Below, one piece after another: positions 36,351 to 45,557 of a DNA stretch of 64,000 nucleotides. The stretch is from Alteraurantiacibacter aquimixticola. GTDB taxonomy: Bacteria; Pseudomonadota; Alphaproteobacteria; Sphingomonadales; Sphingomonadaceae. The translations under genes and the position numbers were made by a program. The first letter of the stretch is position 1. Every line of letters starts with the position of its first letter. The notes below the pieces were generated by a model, which was not told the origin of the DNA, ran no database searches, and worked only from the letters and a program-made list of their open reading frames with translations. Location: positions 375,280 through 439,279 of the forward strand of contig NZ_SSHH01000001.1 in NCBI RefSeq assembly GCF_004965515.1, written 5' to 3'.

Positions 36351-37946
36351 ATGACGATCTATTTCATGCCGCCGCTGCGCGTGTTGCTCACTGCAGCTCT
36401 TGTTTTTTTGCCGGCAGCGTCGCTTGCGGCGCAGGAAAAGGGCGATGTTCGCTGGCGCGACCTGCCAGACAACGAGCTTGGAACGAAGGCACAGGATTTC
36501 TTCGCCAATCCTACTGCCGCGCCCTGCACGGAAGGCATGCCCGCGATCTCTGAACTTGCGCGTCGTCATCCCAATACACCGGCCTACGGAAACATGTTGA
36601 TCCTGGCTCGAATGTTTTGCGCCATGGACGAGGGGCGATGGGAAACTGCGTTGGACAGTCTTCGGGAAGTTGAAGCTGGCGGCGTACCCTTCGACCCATT
36701 CTTCGGGTTGAGCATCGCGACCTGGGCTGGGGACACGGAGGAGGTGCTGCGGCGGCTGGAAGCGGTCGTCGTGCATGGCGCGGCGCCAATCGACGGACCC
36801 GACGCGGAACAGGCGACCAGCGGCGCCTTGCGCTTGTTGTTCCGAGAACACCTACATGAAAAGCTTCGCGCCTTGTCCTATCGCGCGTTCAGGGCAGGCA
36901 GCTTGGATGCGATGGACACCGACTATGCCGCCAATTTCGCCAGCTACGCGATCAAGCCGGCGATGGAAAATAACCCGGAAGACCTGCCAACCCTGCTCTC
37001 TTATATGAAGCAGCCGCAAAGCTACATCAATTTGCTGCAGGACCGGGAATTTGAGGCAATCTGGCCGCAGTTGGAAGAGCGCGTCGGCCTCCACTTCCGC
37101 GGCGTGGCGGCTATCGATCTGGCCGAAAAGCAGTCGATATTCGAAGCAGATCCAGGCAATAGCGAGGGTTTGCGAGATTACGCATACGCGCTGTATTATG
37201 CTGGCCGCTTTGCCGATTTGCTAGAGCAGGTGACAGATTGGAGGGAAGCCTTCAATCTCGACGGGGAAATCGACGAGCATTTGGGCTGGGCGATGAATTT
37301 GGCCGCCTACTCCGCCGATGCGACCGGCGACCCGGAAAGGGCCGATCAATTCATGGTGGAACTTGCTGCACTTGACGAGAACATCCACCCTTGGGTCGTC
37401 AACTTCACCATCAATCACTCCATACGCTTGTTCGAAAAGGGACGTTATGAAGAGGCGCTCGCAGCACTCGGTCGAGCCGGTGAAGTGGCCGACGTACACG
37501 GATCGACCTATGCGCGCATGCTGGTGTCCGAATACCGTGCATGTTCCTTGCAACAACTCGGCCGGGCTAACGAGGCTGAGGAGGAATTCGTCTACCTGCG
37601 CGACAATGCCGGGGACAGTTACCGAGTGGCGGCCGGCGGCATGCTTTGCCTTGGTAAGCGGGATGAGCTGGTAGCGTTGCTACTGGAAGCGATGGAGGAC
37701 GAGGATGAACGCAGGGAAATTGCCAGGCTGATGCAGCGTGAAGGATATGAATTCGAATACCGCCCTTCAAAGCTTCCTGTGATTCGAGATGTAATCCTCG
37801 CAGAGGATGCACTACGGGTTCCGCTCGAAAGCGAAATCAGGATCGTGCCTGACAGCTTGATCCCCGCACCGGCTTGGCAGTGGATGACCGTCAGGGACGG
37901 TAGAATTCCGGATAATGAGGATTCCGGGGGCAATATAGCTAATTGA
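36351..37946 (+). CDS. Secreted repeat (TPR-like) hypothetical protein
   Basis: 531 residues with a signal peptide (MPPLRVLLTAALVFLPAASLAAQ after a short leader) and an all-helical body. Pairs such as NMLILARMFCAMDEGRWETALDSL, RDYAYALYYAGRFADLLEQV and RLFEKGRYEEALAALGRAG fit TPR or TPR-like repeats. I do not recognise the family. GC content and codon use look lower than in the neighbours, suggesting transfer. No clear ribosome-binding site; an in-frame ATG at 36366 is an alternative start. Probably periplasmic. Confidence 0.65.
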   Translation: MTIYFMPPLRVLLTAALVFLPAASLAAQEKGDVRWRDLPDNELGTKAQDFFANPTAAPCTEGMPAISELARRHPNTPAYGNMLILARMFCAMDEGRWETALDSLREVEAGGVPFDPFFGLSIATWAGDTEEVLRRLEAVVVHGAAPIDGPDAEQATSGALRLLFREHLHEKLRALSYRAFRAGSLDAMDTDYAANFASYAIKPAMENNPEDLPTLLSYMKQPQSYINLLQDREFEAIWPQLEERVGLHFRGVAAIDLAEKQSIFEADPGNSEGLRDYAYALYYAGRFADLLEQVTDWREAFNLDGEIDEHLGWAMNLAAYSADATGDPERADQFMVELAALDENIHPWVVNFTINHSIRLFEKGRYEEALAALGRAGEVADVHGSTYARMLVSEYRACSLQQLGRANEAEEEFVYLRDNAGDSYRVAAGGMLCLGKRDELVALLLEAMEDEDERREIARLMQREGYEFEYRPSKLPVIRDVILAEDALRVPLESEIRIVPDSLIPAPAWQWMTVRDGRIPDNEDSGGNIAN

Positions 37947-37996
37947 CCATTGCTGCATCGGTCGAAATTTCCCGGGACAGCCTATCTAGCCAACCC

Positions 37997-38023
37997 CCGC
38001 TCAGCCTGAGCTTGTCCAAGGCC
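37997..38023. repeat. REP arm upstream of the GIY-YIG gene
   Basis: A 27-base arm of the CCTGAGCTTGTCGAAGG family. It matches the reverse complement of 38351-38377 at 25 of 27 positions. It ends 23 bases before the GIY-YIG start codon. Confidence 0.85.
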
Positions 38024-38046
38024 ACGCGCCAAGGTTAGCCCGCCCC

Positions 38047-38331
38047 ATGGCCTTCTACGCCTACCTCCTGCGATGCAATGACGGCAGCTACTATGCCGGG
38101 CATACGGACGATATCGATTTGCGCGTGGCCCGGCACAATAGCGGGGCTCTCGGCGGATATACTGCCGCGCGCCTGCCGGTGACCTTGGTCTGGTCGGACA
38201 CATTCCCTACGCGCGAGGAGGCGTTTGCGGCGGAGCGTCGGATCAAGGGGTGGAGCAGGGCCAAGAAGGAGGCCCTGATCGCCGGGGACTGGGATCTGGT
38301 GTCGCGGTTGGCGCGAAATCGGCAAGGGTGA
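38047..38331 (+). CDS. GIY-YIG nuclease family protein (UPF0213-like)
   Basis: 94 residues, a stand-alone GIY-YIG domain: FYAYLLRCNDGSYYAGHTDD gives the two-strand YLL...YAG motif, RVARHNSG carries the conserved Arg, and TREEAFAAERRIKGWSRAKKEALI has the catalytic Glu and the usual basic tail. It would be a small metal-dependent endonuclease. The gene lies between two inverted REP arms (37997-38023 and 38351-38377) and is otherwise isolated. Cellular role unknown; DNA repair, or an association with the REP repeats, are possibilities. Confidence 0.9.
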   Translation: MAFYAYLLRCNDGSYYAGHTDDIDLRVARHNSGALGGYTAARLPVTLVWSDTFPTREEAFAAERRIKGWSRAKKEALIAGDWDLVSRLARNRQG

Positions 38332-38350
38332 GGGGCTGAAGTTCGCGCGT

Positions 38351-38377
38351 GGCCTTCGACAAGTTCAGGCTGAGCGG
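38351..38377. repeat. REP arm downstream of the GIY-YIG gene
   Basis: Inverted partner of 37997-38023, beginning 20 bases after the GIY-YIG stop. Orientation of the two arms is the same as in the gene-free REP pairs at 23462-23552 and 42410-42497. Confidence 0.85.
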
Positions 38378-38640
38378 AGGTGGGGTGAGTGACGGTGGCA
38401 GCGGCAACCGGCGACTTTCCTACAGCGCAGCTGTCCCGATAGGGCAAGCCTCGGCTCTTTCACACGTCCGCACCCCCACGCGTTCTAGCTTCATGGAACG
38501 GTGCGAAACGGAAGGTTACACGCTTTCGCGGTCTTCCGAGCGGGAACTCGCGCAATTCTGCGCCTCTCGCCCCCGTTCAGCTTTTCACATTTACTCCGGT
38601 TTCGTGTTCCACCTCAGCGGGAAACGGGCGCGTTCTCGGT
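38378..38640. other. Intergenic stretch without a supported gene
   Basis: Part of the 359-base gap between the GIY-YIG gene and rimO. An open frame on the plus strand from 38349 runs through the REP arm and the duplicated rimO tail and has no family resemblance, so I do not call it. I see no tRNA or clear terminator here. Confidence 0.5.
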
Positions 38641-38700
38641 CGCCCTATCGCTTCGCTACTTGAGGCGATGCTGTCCGCCCTATCGCTTCGCTACTTGAGG
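38641..38700. repeat. 25-base direct repeat: duplicated rimO tail
   Basis: CGCCCTATCGCTTCGCTACT plus TGAGG occurs at 38641-38665 and again at 38676-38700. The second copy contains the rimO stop codon and its last codons (minus strand); the first copy, 10 bases beyond, is a non-coding duplicate of that 3' end. Confidence 0.85.
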
Positions 38701-40076
38701 GCGGGTACCCCATACAGGTCGTGCGCATCGGCCTCCTCGACCTCGATATCGATGAAGTCGCCTGCCTTCAGCGTCGCGGCGACGTTGCGCAGGTAGACGG
38801 CGCCGTCGATCTCCGGGGCGTCGGCTTGACTGCGGGCGGTGGCGCCGATATCGCCATCCTCGTCGGGTTCGCCCACCTCGTCCACGATCACGGGGATCAC
38901 CTTGCCGACCTTGGCGGCGAGCTTGGCGGCGCTGATGCGCTCGGTCACTTCCATGACGCGGGCGAAGCGTTCCTCCTTCACCTCCTCGGACACCGGGTCG
39001 GGCAGGGCATTGGCCTGTGCGCCTTCTACGGGCTCGAAGCGGAAGGCGCCGACGCGGTCGAGCTGGGCTTCCTCCAGCCAGTCGAGCAGGTACTGGAAGT
39101 CCTCCTCGGTCTCTCCCGGGAAGCCGACCACGAAGCTGGAGCGGATGGCGATGTCCGGGCAGATTGCGCGCCATGTCTTCAGGCGTTCGAGCACCTTCGC
39201 CTCATTGGCGGGGCGCTTCATGGCCTTCAGTACCTTGGGGCTCGCATGCTGGAAGGGGATGTCGAGATAGGGGGTGATCAGTCCTTCCGCCATCAGCGGG
39301 ATCACCGCATCGACATGGGGGTAGGGGTAGACATAGTGGAGGCGCACCCAAGGCGTGTCGCCTTCGGCCGTGCGTAGCTGGCCGAGCTCGCGGGCAAGGT
39401 CGGTCATGTGGGCGCGGACGGGGTGACCCTTCCACATGCGCTCCTCATGGCGGGTGTCGACGCCGTATGCGGAGGTGTCCTGGCTGATGACCAGCAGCTC
39501 CTTGGTGCCGGCGGCGACGAGCTTCTCCGCCTCGCGCAGCACGGCATCGACGCGGCGGCTGGCGAGCTTGCCGCGCAGGTCCGGGATGATGCAGAAGGCG
39601 CAAGAGTGGTTACAGCCCTCGCTGATCTTGAGGTAGCTGTAGTGGCGCGGGGTCAGCTTCACCATGTCGTCGCTGGGTTGCGGGACGAGGTCGATAAAGG
39701 GACCTTGCGAGGGCGGTGCGGCTTCGTGCACGGCTTCGACCACGTCCTCATACTGGTGCGCGCCGGTGATGGCGAGGACCTGGGGGAAGCGGGCGCGGAT
39801 CAGTTCCGCCTCGTCACCCATGCAGCCGGTCACGATCACGCGGCCGTTCTCGGCAATGGCCTCGCCGATCGCCTCCAGGCTCTCTTCCTTGGCGGAATCG
39901 AGGAAGCCGCAAGTGTTGACGAGCACCACGTCTGCGCCCTCATAGTCGGGCGACATGGCATAGCCGTCGGCGCGCAGCTTGGTGAGAATGCGCTCGGAAT
40001 CGACCAGCGCCTTGGGGCAGCCGAGGCTGACCATGCCGACGCGCTTCTGCTCGGGTATCGTGGTGCTTGTTGCCAT
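38691..40076 (-). CDS. rimO: Ribosomal protein S12 methylthiotransferase
   Basis: A 461-residue radical-SAM methylthiotransferase that modifies Asp88 of ribosomal protein S12. An N-terminal UPF0004 domain with [13 protein letters not shown] and [15 protein letters not shown] provides cysteines for the auxiliary cluster, [12 protein letters not shown] is the radical-SAM motif, and a C-terminal TRAM domain follows. SLGCPK distinguishes RimO from MiaB. Divergent from the DUF1761 gene. Its 3' end is duplicated just downstream. Confidence 0.95.
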   Translation of the reverse strand: MATSTTIPEQKRVGMVSLGCPKALVDSERILTKLRADGYAMSPDYEGADVVLVNTCGFLDSAKEESLEAIGEAIAENGRVIVTGCMGDEAELIRARFPQVLAITGAHQYEDVVEAVHEAAPPSQGPFIDLVPQPSDDMVKLTPRHYSYLKISEGCNHSCAFCIIPDLRGKLASRRVDAVLREAEKLVAAGTKELLVISQDTSAYGVDTRHEERMWKGHPVRAHMTDLARELGQLRTAEGDTPWVRLHYVYPYPHVDAVIPLMAEGLITPYLDIPFQHASPKVLKAMKRPANEAKVLERLKTWRAICPDIAIRSSFVVGFPGETEEDFQYLLDWLEEAQLDRVGAFRFEPVEGAQANALPDPVSEEVKEERFARVMEVTERISAAKLAAKVGKVIPVIVDEVGEPDEDGDIGATARSQADAPEIDGAVYLRNVAATLKAGDFIDIEVEEADAHDLYGVPALK

Positions 40077-40152
40077 GATGCGCGCGCCCCTACACCCGGC
40101 GGGCGCTTTGCGCTAGTCTCTCGCGCAGGACGGACAGGAAGGGAGTTGGACT

Positions 40153-40551
40153 ATGGGACCGGTGAACTGGCTGGCAGTGGCGCTGGGGGCGGTGGCCTTC
40201 TTCGCCGTGGGAGCAATCTGGTACAGCCTGCTGTTCGGCAAGGCGTGGCAGCGCGAAACGGGCCTGACGGAGGAGAAGCTGGCGGGGGCGAACATGCCGA
40301 TGATCTTCGGCCTGTGCTTCCTGTTGGAGCTGGTGGTCGCATGGATGCTCGGCCACCTGATCGCGCGGACCAACCCGCAGCCGCATGTGATCATGATGTT
40401 CGCGCTGGGCTTCGGCGCGTTCCTGATGGCCCCGGCGATCGGCATCAACTACCTCTACCAGCGCAAGTCGCTGAAGCTGTGGCTGATCGATGCGGGGCAC
40501 TTCGTGGTCGGCATGGCGGCGATGGGCGGGGTGTTCGTCGCCCTCAGCTGA
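40153..40551 (+). CDS. DUF1761 domain-containing membrane protein
   Basis: 132 residues with four hydrophobic helices. NWLAVALGAVAFFAVGAIWYSLLFGKAWQRETGL is the diagnostic start of DUF1761, followed by AGANMPMIFGLCFLLELVVAWML. Inner-membrane protein of unknown function. The start has GGAAGGGAG upstream. Convergent with the channel gene, six bases apart. Confidence 0.88.
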   Translation: MGPVNWLAVALGAVAFFAVGAIWYSLLFGKAWQRETGLTEEKLAGANMPMIFGLCFLLELVVAWMLGHLIARTNPQPHVIMMFALGFGAFLMAPAIGINYLYQRKSLKLWLIDAGHFVVGMAAMGGVFVALS

Positions 40552-40557
40552 GCCGCC

Positions 40558-41640
40558 TCAGCTCGAGGACGAGATCTCGTCCTCTGCGGTGGGGAGGTCG
40601 GTGGGGCGGATCTCCACCACGATATCGCCTGCCTGCAGCGCGCCGGCCTCGTCCTCCCAGAAGCCGCGCGCACCGCCGTTGCGGTAGATGCGCAGGCCCT
40701 TGCCGCTGGTCAGTTCGTTAAGCGACTTGCCGATCTCCTCCGGCCGCACGGGCCGTTCGACCAGCTGCACGCGCCCGGTGACCGAGGCGAGGTCGGCGAG
40801 GTAGTCGGCAATATGCGCCCCTTGTGCGCTGCCCGCCAGCAGCAGGCCGGTGAAGCGCACCGGGTTGATCACGTTGTCCGCGCCCGCCTGGTGCGCCAGT
40901 AGCTCATTGTCCGAAGCGCGCACGACCACGCTGATGGGGACATTGGGCGCGAGGTGGCGGACGGTCAGCACGATCAGGATGCTGGCATCGTCGCGCCCGG
41001 CGGAAACCAGCACGGTCTGCGCCTCCGCGATCCGCACCGCCATAAGGCTGTCGTCGCGCGTGGCATCGGCCTCGATCACGTTGCAGCCAAGCGCTTCGGC
41101 TTGCTCCAACCGGTCCGGGTTGGGGTCCATGACAACGATCTCGCGCGGATCGGTGCCGCGTTCGATCAGCTCGCTCACTGCCTCGGAGCCGGAGACCCCG
41201 AAACCGAGCACGACCACATGGTCGGACAGCTGGCTCTGGATGCGGGCCATACGGAACTTCTCCCAGCTTCTCTTGATGATGAAGTTATAGGCGGTGCCGA
41301 CGAAAATGAAGAGCACCGCAAAGCGCACCGGCGTCACGATCAGCGCTTCGACCAGCCGCGAACGGTCGCTGATCGGGGCGATATCGCCAAAGCCGGTGGT
41401 GGTGATGGAGATCATGGTGAAATAGACGACGTCGAGGAAACTCACATGCCCATCGACATTGTCGACCAGCCCGTCGCGATCGGCATAGTGGATCAGGACC
41501 ACCGTCATGATCAGGCTGAAGGCGAGGCCGAGGCGAATGCCGAGATCGCCCCAGACGGGCACCTTGACCGCGCGCCGCAGCGGAGTGAAGCGCTTTGCCC
41601 TCGACTGGCGGACGGAGTTACGCTTTTCGCCCTCGCTCAT
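40558..41640 (-). CDS. Two-TM potassium channel with RCK (TrkA-N) domain
   Basis: A 360-residue Kch/MthK-like channel. Helices at about 32-52 and 88-110 flank the pore loop with filter TTTGFGD (canonical TVGYGD varied), followed by an RCK/TrkA-N domain with VVLGFGVSGSEAVSELIERG and VVMDPNPDRLEQAEALG, and a C-terminal TrkA-C-like part. It would conduct K+ or related ions under ligand control in the inner membrane. Its ATG overlaps the surE stop (ATGA). Confidence 0.85.
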   Translation of the reverse strand: MSEGEKRNSVRQSRAKRFTPLRRAVKVPVWGDLGIRLGLAFSLIMTVVLIHYADRDGLVDNVDGHVSFLDVVYFTMISITTTGFGDIAPISDRSRLVEALIVTPVRFAVLFIFVGTAYNFIIKRSWEKFRMARIQSQLSDHVVVLGFGVSGSEAVSELIERGTDPREIVVMDPNPDRLEQAEALGCNVIEADATRDDSLMAVRIAEAQTVLVSAGRDDASILIVLTVRHLAPNVPISVVVRASDNELLAHQAGADNVINPVRFTGLLLAGSAQGAHIADYLADLASVTGRVQLVERPVRPEEIGKSLNELTSGKGLRIYRNGGARGFWEDEAGALQAGDIVVEIRPTDLPTAEDEISSSS

Positions 41641-42392
41641 TCCGCGAACCTGTCCGCCAATGTGCCGAGTGCGGCGTGATTGGTGAGGTCGAGCTGCAGC
41701 GGCGTGACCGCGACGTAGCCTTCGGCCACTGCTTCGAGGTCGGTGCCGTGATCGAGCGTGTGCTCCATCTCCTCCAGCCCGAACCAGTAATAGCTGCGCC
41801 CGCGCGGATCGGTGCCTTCGACCAGGCTGCCGCGGCTGTAATCATGAAAGCCCTGCCGCACCACGCGAACGCCTTTCACGTGCTCGGCGGGGCAATCGGG
41901 GAAGTTGACGTTGACGAGCGTGCGCTTCGCCATCGGCACTTCGATCAGCGGAGCAAGTACGCGGGCGGCCCAGCTCTCGGCAGCGGCAAAGGTCGCGCCG
42001 CGTTCGCGCATGGCTTGCGACAGGGCAATCGCCGGAATGCCCGCAAGCGCGGCTTCCATCGCGGCAGAGATGGTGCCCGAATAGGTGATGTCGTCGGCCA
42101 GGTTCTCGCCCGCATTGATGCCGGAAATGACGAGGTCGGGTTTCCTGTCGGCAAACAGCTTGCGCAGGCCGAGGTTCACCGCATCGGTAGGCGTGCCGGT
42201 GACGGCAAAGCGTTTCTCGCCATAAGTGCGCAGACGGACCGGCTGGTGGAGGGTGAGCGAATGGCCGGCGCCGGACTGTTCTTCCGCCGGGGCACAGACC
42301 CACACATCGTCGCTCAGCGTCGCGGCAATCGCCTCCAGCACTGCGAGGCCGGGTGCGTGGATGCCATCGTCATTGGTGAGCAGTATGCGCAA
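41637..42392 (-). CDS. surE: 5'/3'-nucleotidase SurE
   Basis: 251 residues; the metal-binding ILLTNDDGIHAPGL at the N-terminus, GTPTDAVNLGL, ISGINAGENLADDITYSGTISAAMEA and VNVNFPDCP are the SurE signatures. It dephosphorylates nucleoside monophosphates and short polyphosphates. It lies downstream of serS across a REP pair and overlaps the channel gene. Confidence 0.95.
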   Translation of the reverse strand: MRILLTNDDGIHAPGLAVLEAIAATLSDDVWVCAPAEEQSGAGHSLTLHQPVRLRTYGEKRFAVTGTPTDAVNLGLRKLFADRKPDLVISGINAGENLADDITYSGTISAAMEAALAGIPAIALSQAMRERGATFAAAESWAARVLAPLIEVPMAKRTLVNVNFPDCPAEHVKGVRVVRQGFHDYSRGSLVEGTDPRGRSYYWFGLEEMEHTLDHGTDLEAVAEGYVAVTPLQLDLTNHAALGTLADRFAE

Positions 42393-42409
42393 GCGCTGCC
42401 TTTCCGTCC

Positions 42410-42497
42410 CGTTCGCCCTGAGCTTGTCGAAGGGCCGTACTTCCCTTTGCTGAAGAGGTGAAGGAAAAGCGGTCCTTCGACAAGCTCAGGACGAACG
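42410..42497. repeat. Inverted REP pair, CCTGAGCTTGTCGAAGG family
   Basis: Arms 42410-42433 and 42474-42497 face each other across about 40 bases in the gap between serS and surE, so an RNA hairpin would separate the two coding parts of that transcript. Same family as 23462-23552. Confidence 0.85.
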
Positions 42498-42500
42498 AAT

Positions 42501-43784
42501 TCAACCCATTGGTTCGAGTTTCTGGAGCCCGCCCATATAGGGCGCCAGTGCTTCCGGTACACTGACCGAGCCATCCTCGTTCTGGTAGTTCTCCAGCACC
42601 GCCACCAGCGTGCGGCCGACCGCGAGGCCGGAGCCGTTCAGCGTGTGGACGAATTCGGTCTTCTTGGCCCCGTCTTCGGGACGATAGCGCGCATTCATGC
42701 GCCGCGCCTGGAAGTCGCCGCACCAGCTGACAGAGCTGATCTCGCGATAGGCGTCCTGCCCCGGCAGCCACACCTCGATATCGAAGGTCTTGCGCGCACC
42801 GAAGCCCATGTCGCCGGTGCACAGCATGACCACGCGATAGGGCAGTTCGAGCGCCTTCAATATGCTCTCTGCGGATTCGAGCATATGCTCATGTTCCGTA
42901 TGCGCGTCCTCGGGACGGCAGATGGAGACGAGCTCCACCTTGTCGAACTGGTGCTGGCGGATGAAGCCGCGCGTATCCTTGCCCGCCGCGCCCGCTTCGC
43001 TGCGGAAACAGGGGGTGAGGGCGGTGAGGCGGATCGGGGCGGAGAGGTCGTCGATGATCTGCTCGCGCACAGAATTGGTCAGGCTGACCTCGGCGGTGGG
43101 GATGAGCCAGCGATCATCGGTGGTGCGGAACAGGTCCTCGGCAAACTTGGGCAGCTGGCCGGTGCCGAACAGCGCCTCGTCACGCACCAGCAGCGGCGGG
43201 GCGCATTCAGTATAGCCGTTCTCACCCGTCTGCCTGTCGAGCATGAATTGCCCCAGCGCCCGGTTGAGCCGTGCCATTTGCCCGCGCAGGAAAGTGAAGC
43301 GCGCGCCGGACATGCTGGCGCCCGTCTCGAAATCCATGCCCAGCGCCGGGCCCATATCGGCATGTTCCGCCGGCTTGAAATGGAAGGCGCGCGGCACCGT
43401 CCAGCGGCTGACTTCCTTGTTGTCGTCCTCGTCCGCGCCCTCGGGCACGCCGTCGGCGGGGAGGTTGGGGATGGCGGCGAGCGCATCGTTCAGCGCCTTG
43501 GCCTTTGCGCGCTCCTCCTCCTCCAGCGCGGGCATGGACTGCTTCAGCTCGGCCACTTCGGCCTTCAGCGCCTCTGCCTTGTCCTTGTCGCCCTGGCCCA
43601 TCGCCTGGCCGATCGCCTTGGAAGCCTCGTTCCGGCGGCTCTGCATTTCCTGCAGGCGGGTGGTCAGCGAGCGGCGGTCCTCGTCTAGCACCAGCAGGGT
43701 GGCGGATTGCGGTTCCAGCCCGCGCTTGGCGAGTGCTGCGTCGAAGGCGACGGGATTTTCGCGAATGCTACGAAGGTCATGCAT
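42501..43784 (-). CDS. serS: Serine-tRNA ligase
   Basis: A 427-residue class II synthetase with an N-terminal coiled-coil arm (about 28-100) and catalytic motifs: [21 protein letters not shown] (motif 2 region) and [19 protein letters not shown] (motif 3). Full length. Divergent from the sulfotransferase gene. The stop lies four bases from a REP arm. Confidence 0.96.
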   Translation of the reverse strand: MHDLRSIRENPVAFDAALAKRGLEPQSATLLVLDEDRRSLTTRLQEMQSRRNEASKAIGQAMGQGDKDKAEALKAEVAELKQSMPALEEEERAKAKALNDALAAIPNLPADGVPEGADEDDNKEVSRWTVPRAFHFKPAEHADMGPALGMDFETGASMSGARFTFLRGQMARLNRALGQFMLDRQTGENGYTECAPPLLVRDEALFGTGQLPKFAEDLFRTTDDRWLIPTAEVSLTNSVREQIIDDLSAPIRLTALTPCFRSEAGAAGKDTRGFIRQHQFDKVELVSICRPEDAHTEHEHMLESAESILKALELPYRVVMLCTGDMGFGARKTFDIEVWLPGQDAYREISSVSWCGDFQARRMNARYRPEDGAKKTEFVHTLNGSGLAVGRTLVAVLENYQNEDGSVSVPEALAPYMGGLQKLEPMG

Positions 43785-43882
43785 GGGCGCGGGCTATGCC
43801 TTGGCGGTGCGGGGCTTGTCCAGTGGCGTTTCACGCACATCGGCAGGGGGAACCGGGTTGAGCGCAGCGCGTAGCTTTGCCT

Positions 43883-45202
43883 ATGGTAATCGCGAGCAAT
43901 CGCGCGGCTGGCTTGGGGACTTGTTCATTGCAGGAAGGGACGATTGAGCCGCCGCGGCGCACGCGTTTCGTCGACACGGTGAGCGGGGCGATGGCGCTGG
44001 CGCGGCGCACGGGTCTGGCAAAGCAGCCGGTCCTCGACAAACAGCTGCTGATGGAAGAGGCGAGCGAACGCACCGGCCTGTCCGATTTCGGCGATCCGTG
44101 GTTCGAACGGCCCTTCGATGTCCTGCTCGATGCGTTGCATTGCGAAGCGCGGCTGAACCCTGCGGGTGAATGGGCGGCGAAGGCGCAATTTCTCAAGCTG
44201 CTGGATGACAGGTTGTGGGCGCAGCAATGGTTTGCCGAGCATCCGGAAATCCTCGCCCGCCCGTTGCCGCGCCCGGTGATCGTGGTCGGCATCATGCGGT
44301 CCGGCACCACGCGCATGCACCGCCTGCTCTCGGCCGACCGGCGCTTTTCGCATCTGCGCCAGTTCGAAACGATCAGCCCGGTCCCGCGCCCCGGCTTCAC
44401 CCATGGGGGCAAGGATTCGCGGATCACGCTGGCGAAGCGGATCGGCATGGTGGCGAAGCTCTCCAACCCGAAGACGCTCGACATCCACCCCACCGGAGCC
44501 ATGCAGCCGGAGGAGGAGCTGGGCCTGCTGGTCAATTCGATGTGGAGCATGAAGCACGAGGCGCAGTGGTTCGTCCCCTCCTATGGCCGCTGGTGCGAGG
44601 AGCAGGATCCCAAGCCCGCTTATTTGCAGATGGCGCGGCTGCTGCAGCTGATCGGCTGGGCGCAGCAGAGTTCATCGCTGAGGCCGTGGATCCTGAAGAC
44701 GCCGCAGCACATGATGGACCTGCCCACCTTGCTGGAGCTGTTTCCCGATGCCCGACTGGTCTTCACCCATCGCGACCCGGTGGCGGTGGTCGGCAGCGCC
44801 GCCTCGCTCGCCTGGAACCAGACGATCATCTATTCCGACCATGCCGATCCGCATGTCATCGGCGAGGAATGGCTGCGCAAGACACGGGTGATGATCGAAC
44901 GCATGCGCAAGGCGCGCGATTCCATTCCCGCCGAACGGATGATCGACGTGCATTTTGACGAGATGGACAGCGACTGGCGCGGCGCGATGGGCCGGGTCTA
45001 CGACTTCCTCGGCCTCGACATCACGCCGACGCTGCCCGCGATGGCGGACTACCAGCGCCGCACCGGCAGCGGGAAGCGCCGCCGACACGTCTATAGCCTC
45101 AGCGAGTTCGGCCTGACCGAAGCGCGCGTGGCCGAAGAGCTGGGCGATTACGTCGCGACTTACGGCATCACTCGCGAAGGCCGCCAACGCGCCGCATCGT
45201 AA
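43883..45202 (+). CDS. Sulfotransferase family protein
   Basis: About 439 residues of the bacterial sulfotransferase_3 type. VIVVGIMRSGTTRMHRLLSAD is the PAPS 5'-phosphosulfate loop, and LVFTHRDPVAVVGSAASL the 3'-phosphate-binding block. It would transfer sulfate from PAPS to an unknown acceptor. The ATG at 43883 is my choice; the frame also offers TTG at 43877. Convergent with the DUF2892 gene. Confidence 0.85.
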   Translation: MVIASNRAAGLGTCSLQEGTIEPPRRTRFVDTVSGAMALARRTGLAKQPVLDKQLLMEEASERTGLSDFGDPWFERPFDVLLDALHCEARLNPAGEWAAKAQFLKLLDDRLWAQQWFAEHPEILARPLPRPVIVVGIMRSGTTRMHRLLSADRRFSHLRQFETISPVPRPGFTHGGKDSRITLAKRIGMVAKLSNPKTLDIHPTGAMQPEEELGLLVNSMWSMKHEAQWFVPSYGRWCEEQDPKPAYLQMARLLQLIGWAQQSSSLRPWILKTPQHMMDLPTLLELFPDARLVFTHRDPVAVVGSAASLAWNQTIIYSDHADPHVIGEEWLRKTRVMIERMRKARDSIPAERMIDVHFDEMDSDWRGAMGRVYDFLGLDITPTLPAMADYQRRTGSGKRRRHVYSLSEFGLTEARVAEELGDYVATYGITREGRQRAAS

Positions 45203-45206
45203 CCCG

Positions 45207-45395
45207 CTACTTCTTGCAGGTATTCACCCCGATCAGCGAATAGAGCGGGCAAGTGCGCAGGAAACCGGTCGCGAGCGGGATGATCCCGATCCAGCCCCAT
45301 GGCGTCTGCGGCCCTACGAAGACCAGTGCGATCAGGATAACGCCCACGATCATACGCAGGATGCGATCGGTGCTGCCGACATTGGTTGCGAACAT
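45207..45395 (-). CDS. DUF2892 small membrane protein
   Basis: 62 residues: NVGSTDRILRMIVGVILIALVF and GIIPLATGFLRTCPLYSLIGVNTC are the DUF2892 (YgaP transmembrane-like) pattern with two helices and paired cysteines. The ATG at 45395 follows a very strong AAGGAGGTG. An FNR-like box lies 54 bases upstream. Function unknown; often seen with sulfur or redox genes. Confidence 0.85.
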   Translation of the reverse strand: MFATNVGSTDRILRMIVGVILIALVFVGPQTPWGWIGIIPLATGFLRTCPLYSLIGVNTCKK

Positions 45396-45448
45396 GATGT
45401 CACCTCCTTGATTGGCAGGCCTTATGCGCCCTTTGCGCGCCTGCTCCA

Positions 45449-45462
45449 TTGATTGAGGTCAA
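45449..45462. promoter_or_regulatory. FNR/CRP-type box between the DUF2892 gene and nasT
   Basis: TTGATTGAGGTCAA matches the FNR consensus TTGAT-N4-ATCAA at nine of ten conserved positions. It is 54 bases upstream of the DUF2892 start and 95 bases upstream of nasT, so it could control either or both in response to oxygen or nitrogen oxides. Assigned by eye. Confidence 0.45.
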
Positions 45463-45557
45463 GCTGGACTGTCTCTCAAAAGCACGTTCAAGGCGCAATC
45501 GGCAGGCTAGCGCCTGTTGCGCTTGCGCCGGAATTGCTGCGATGCAATATGCGCGGA

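Noticed and set aside
38349-38663. Plus-strand open frame of 104 codons between the GIY-YIG gene and rimO
   Set aside because: It begins in a REP arm, ends in the duplicated rimO tail and shows no family resemblance or ribosome-binding site.
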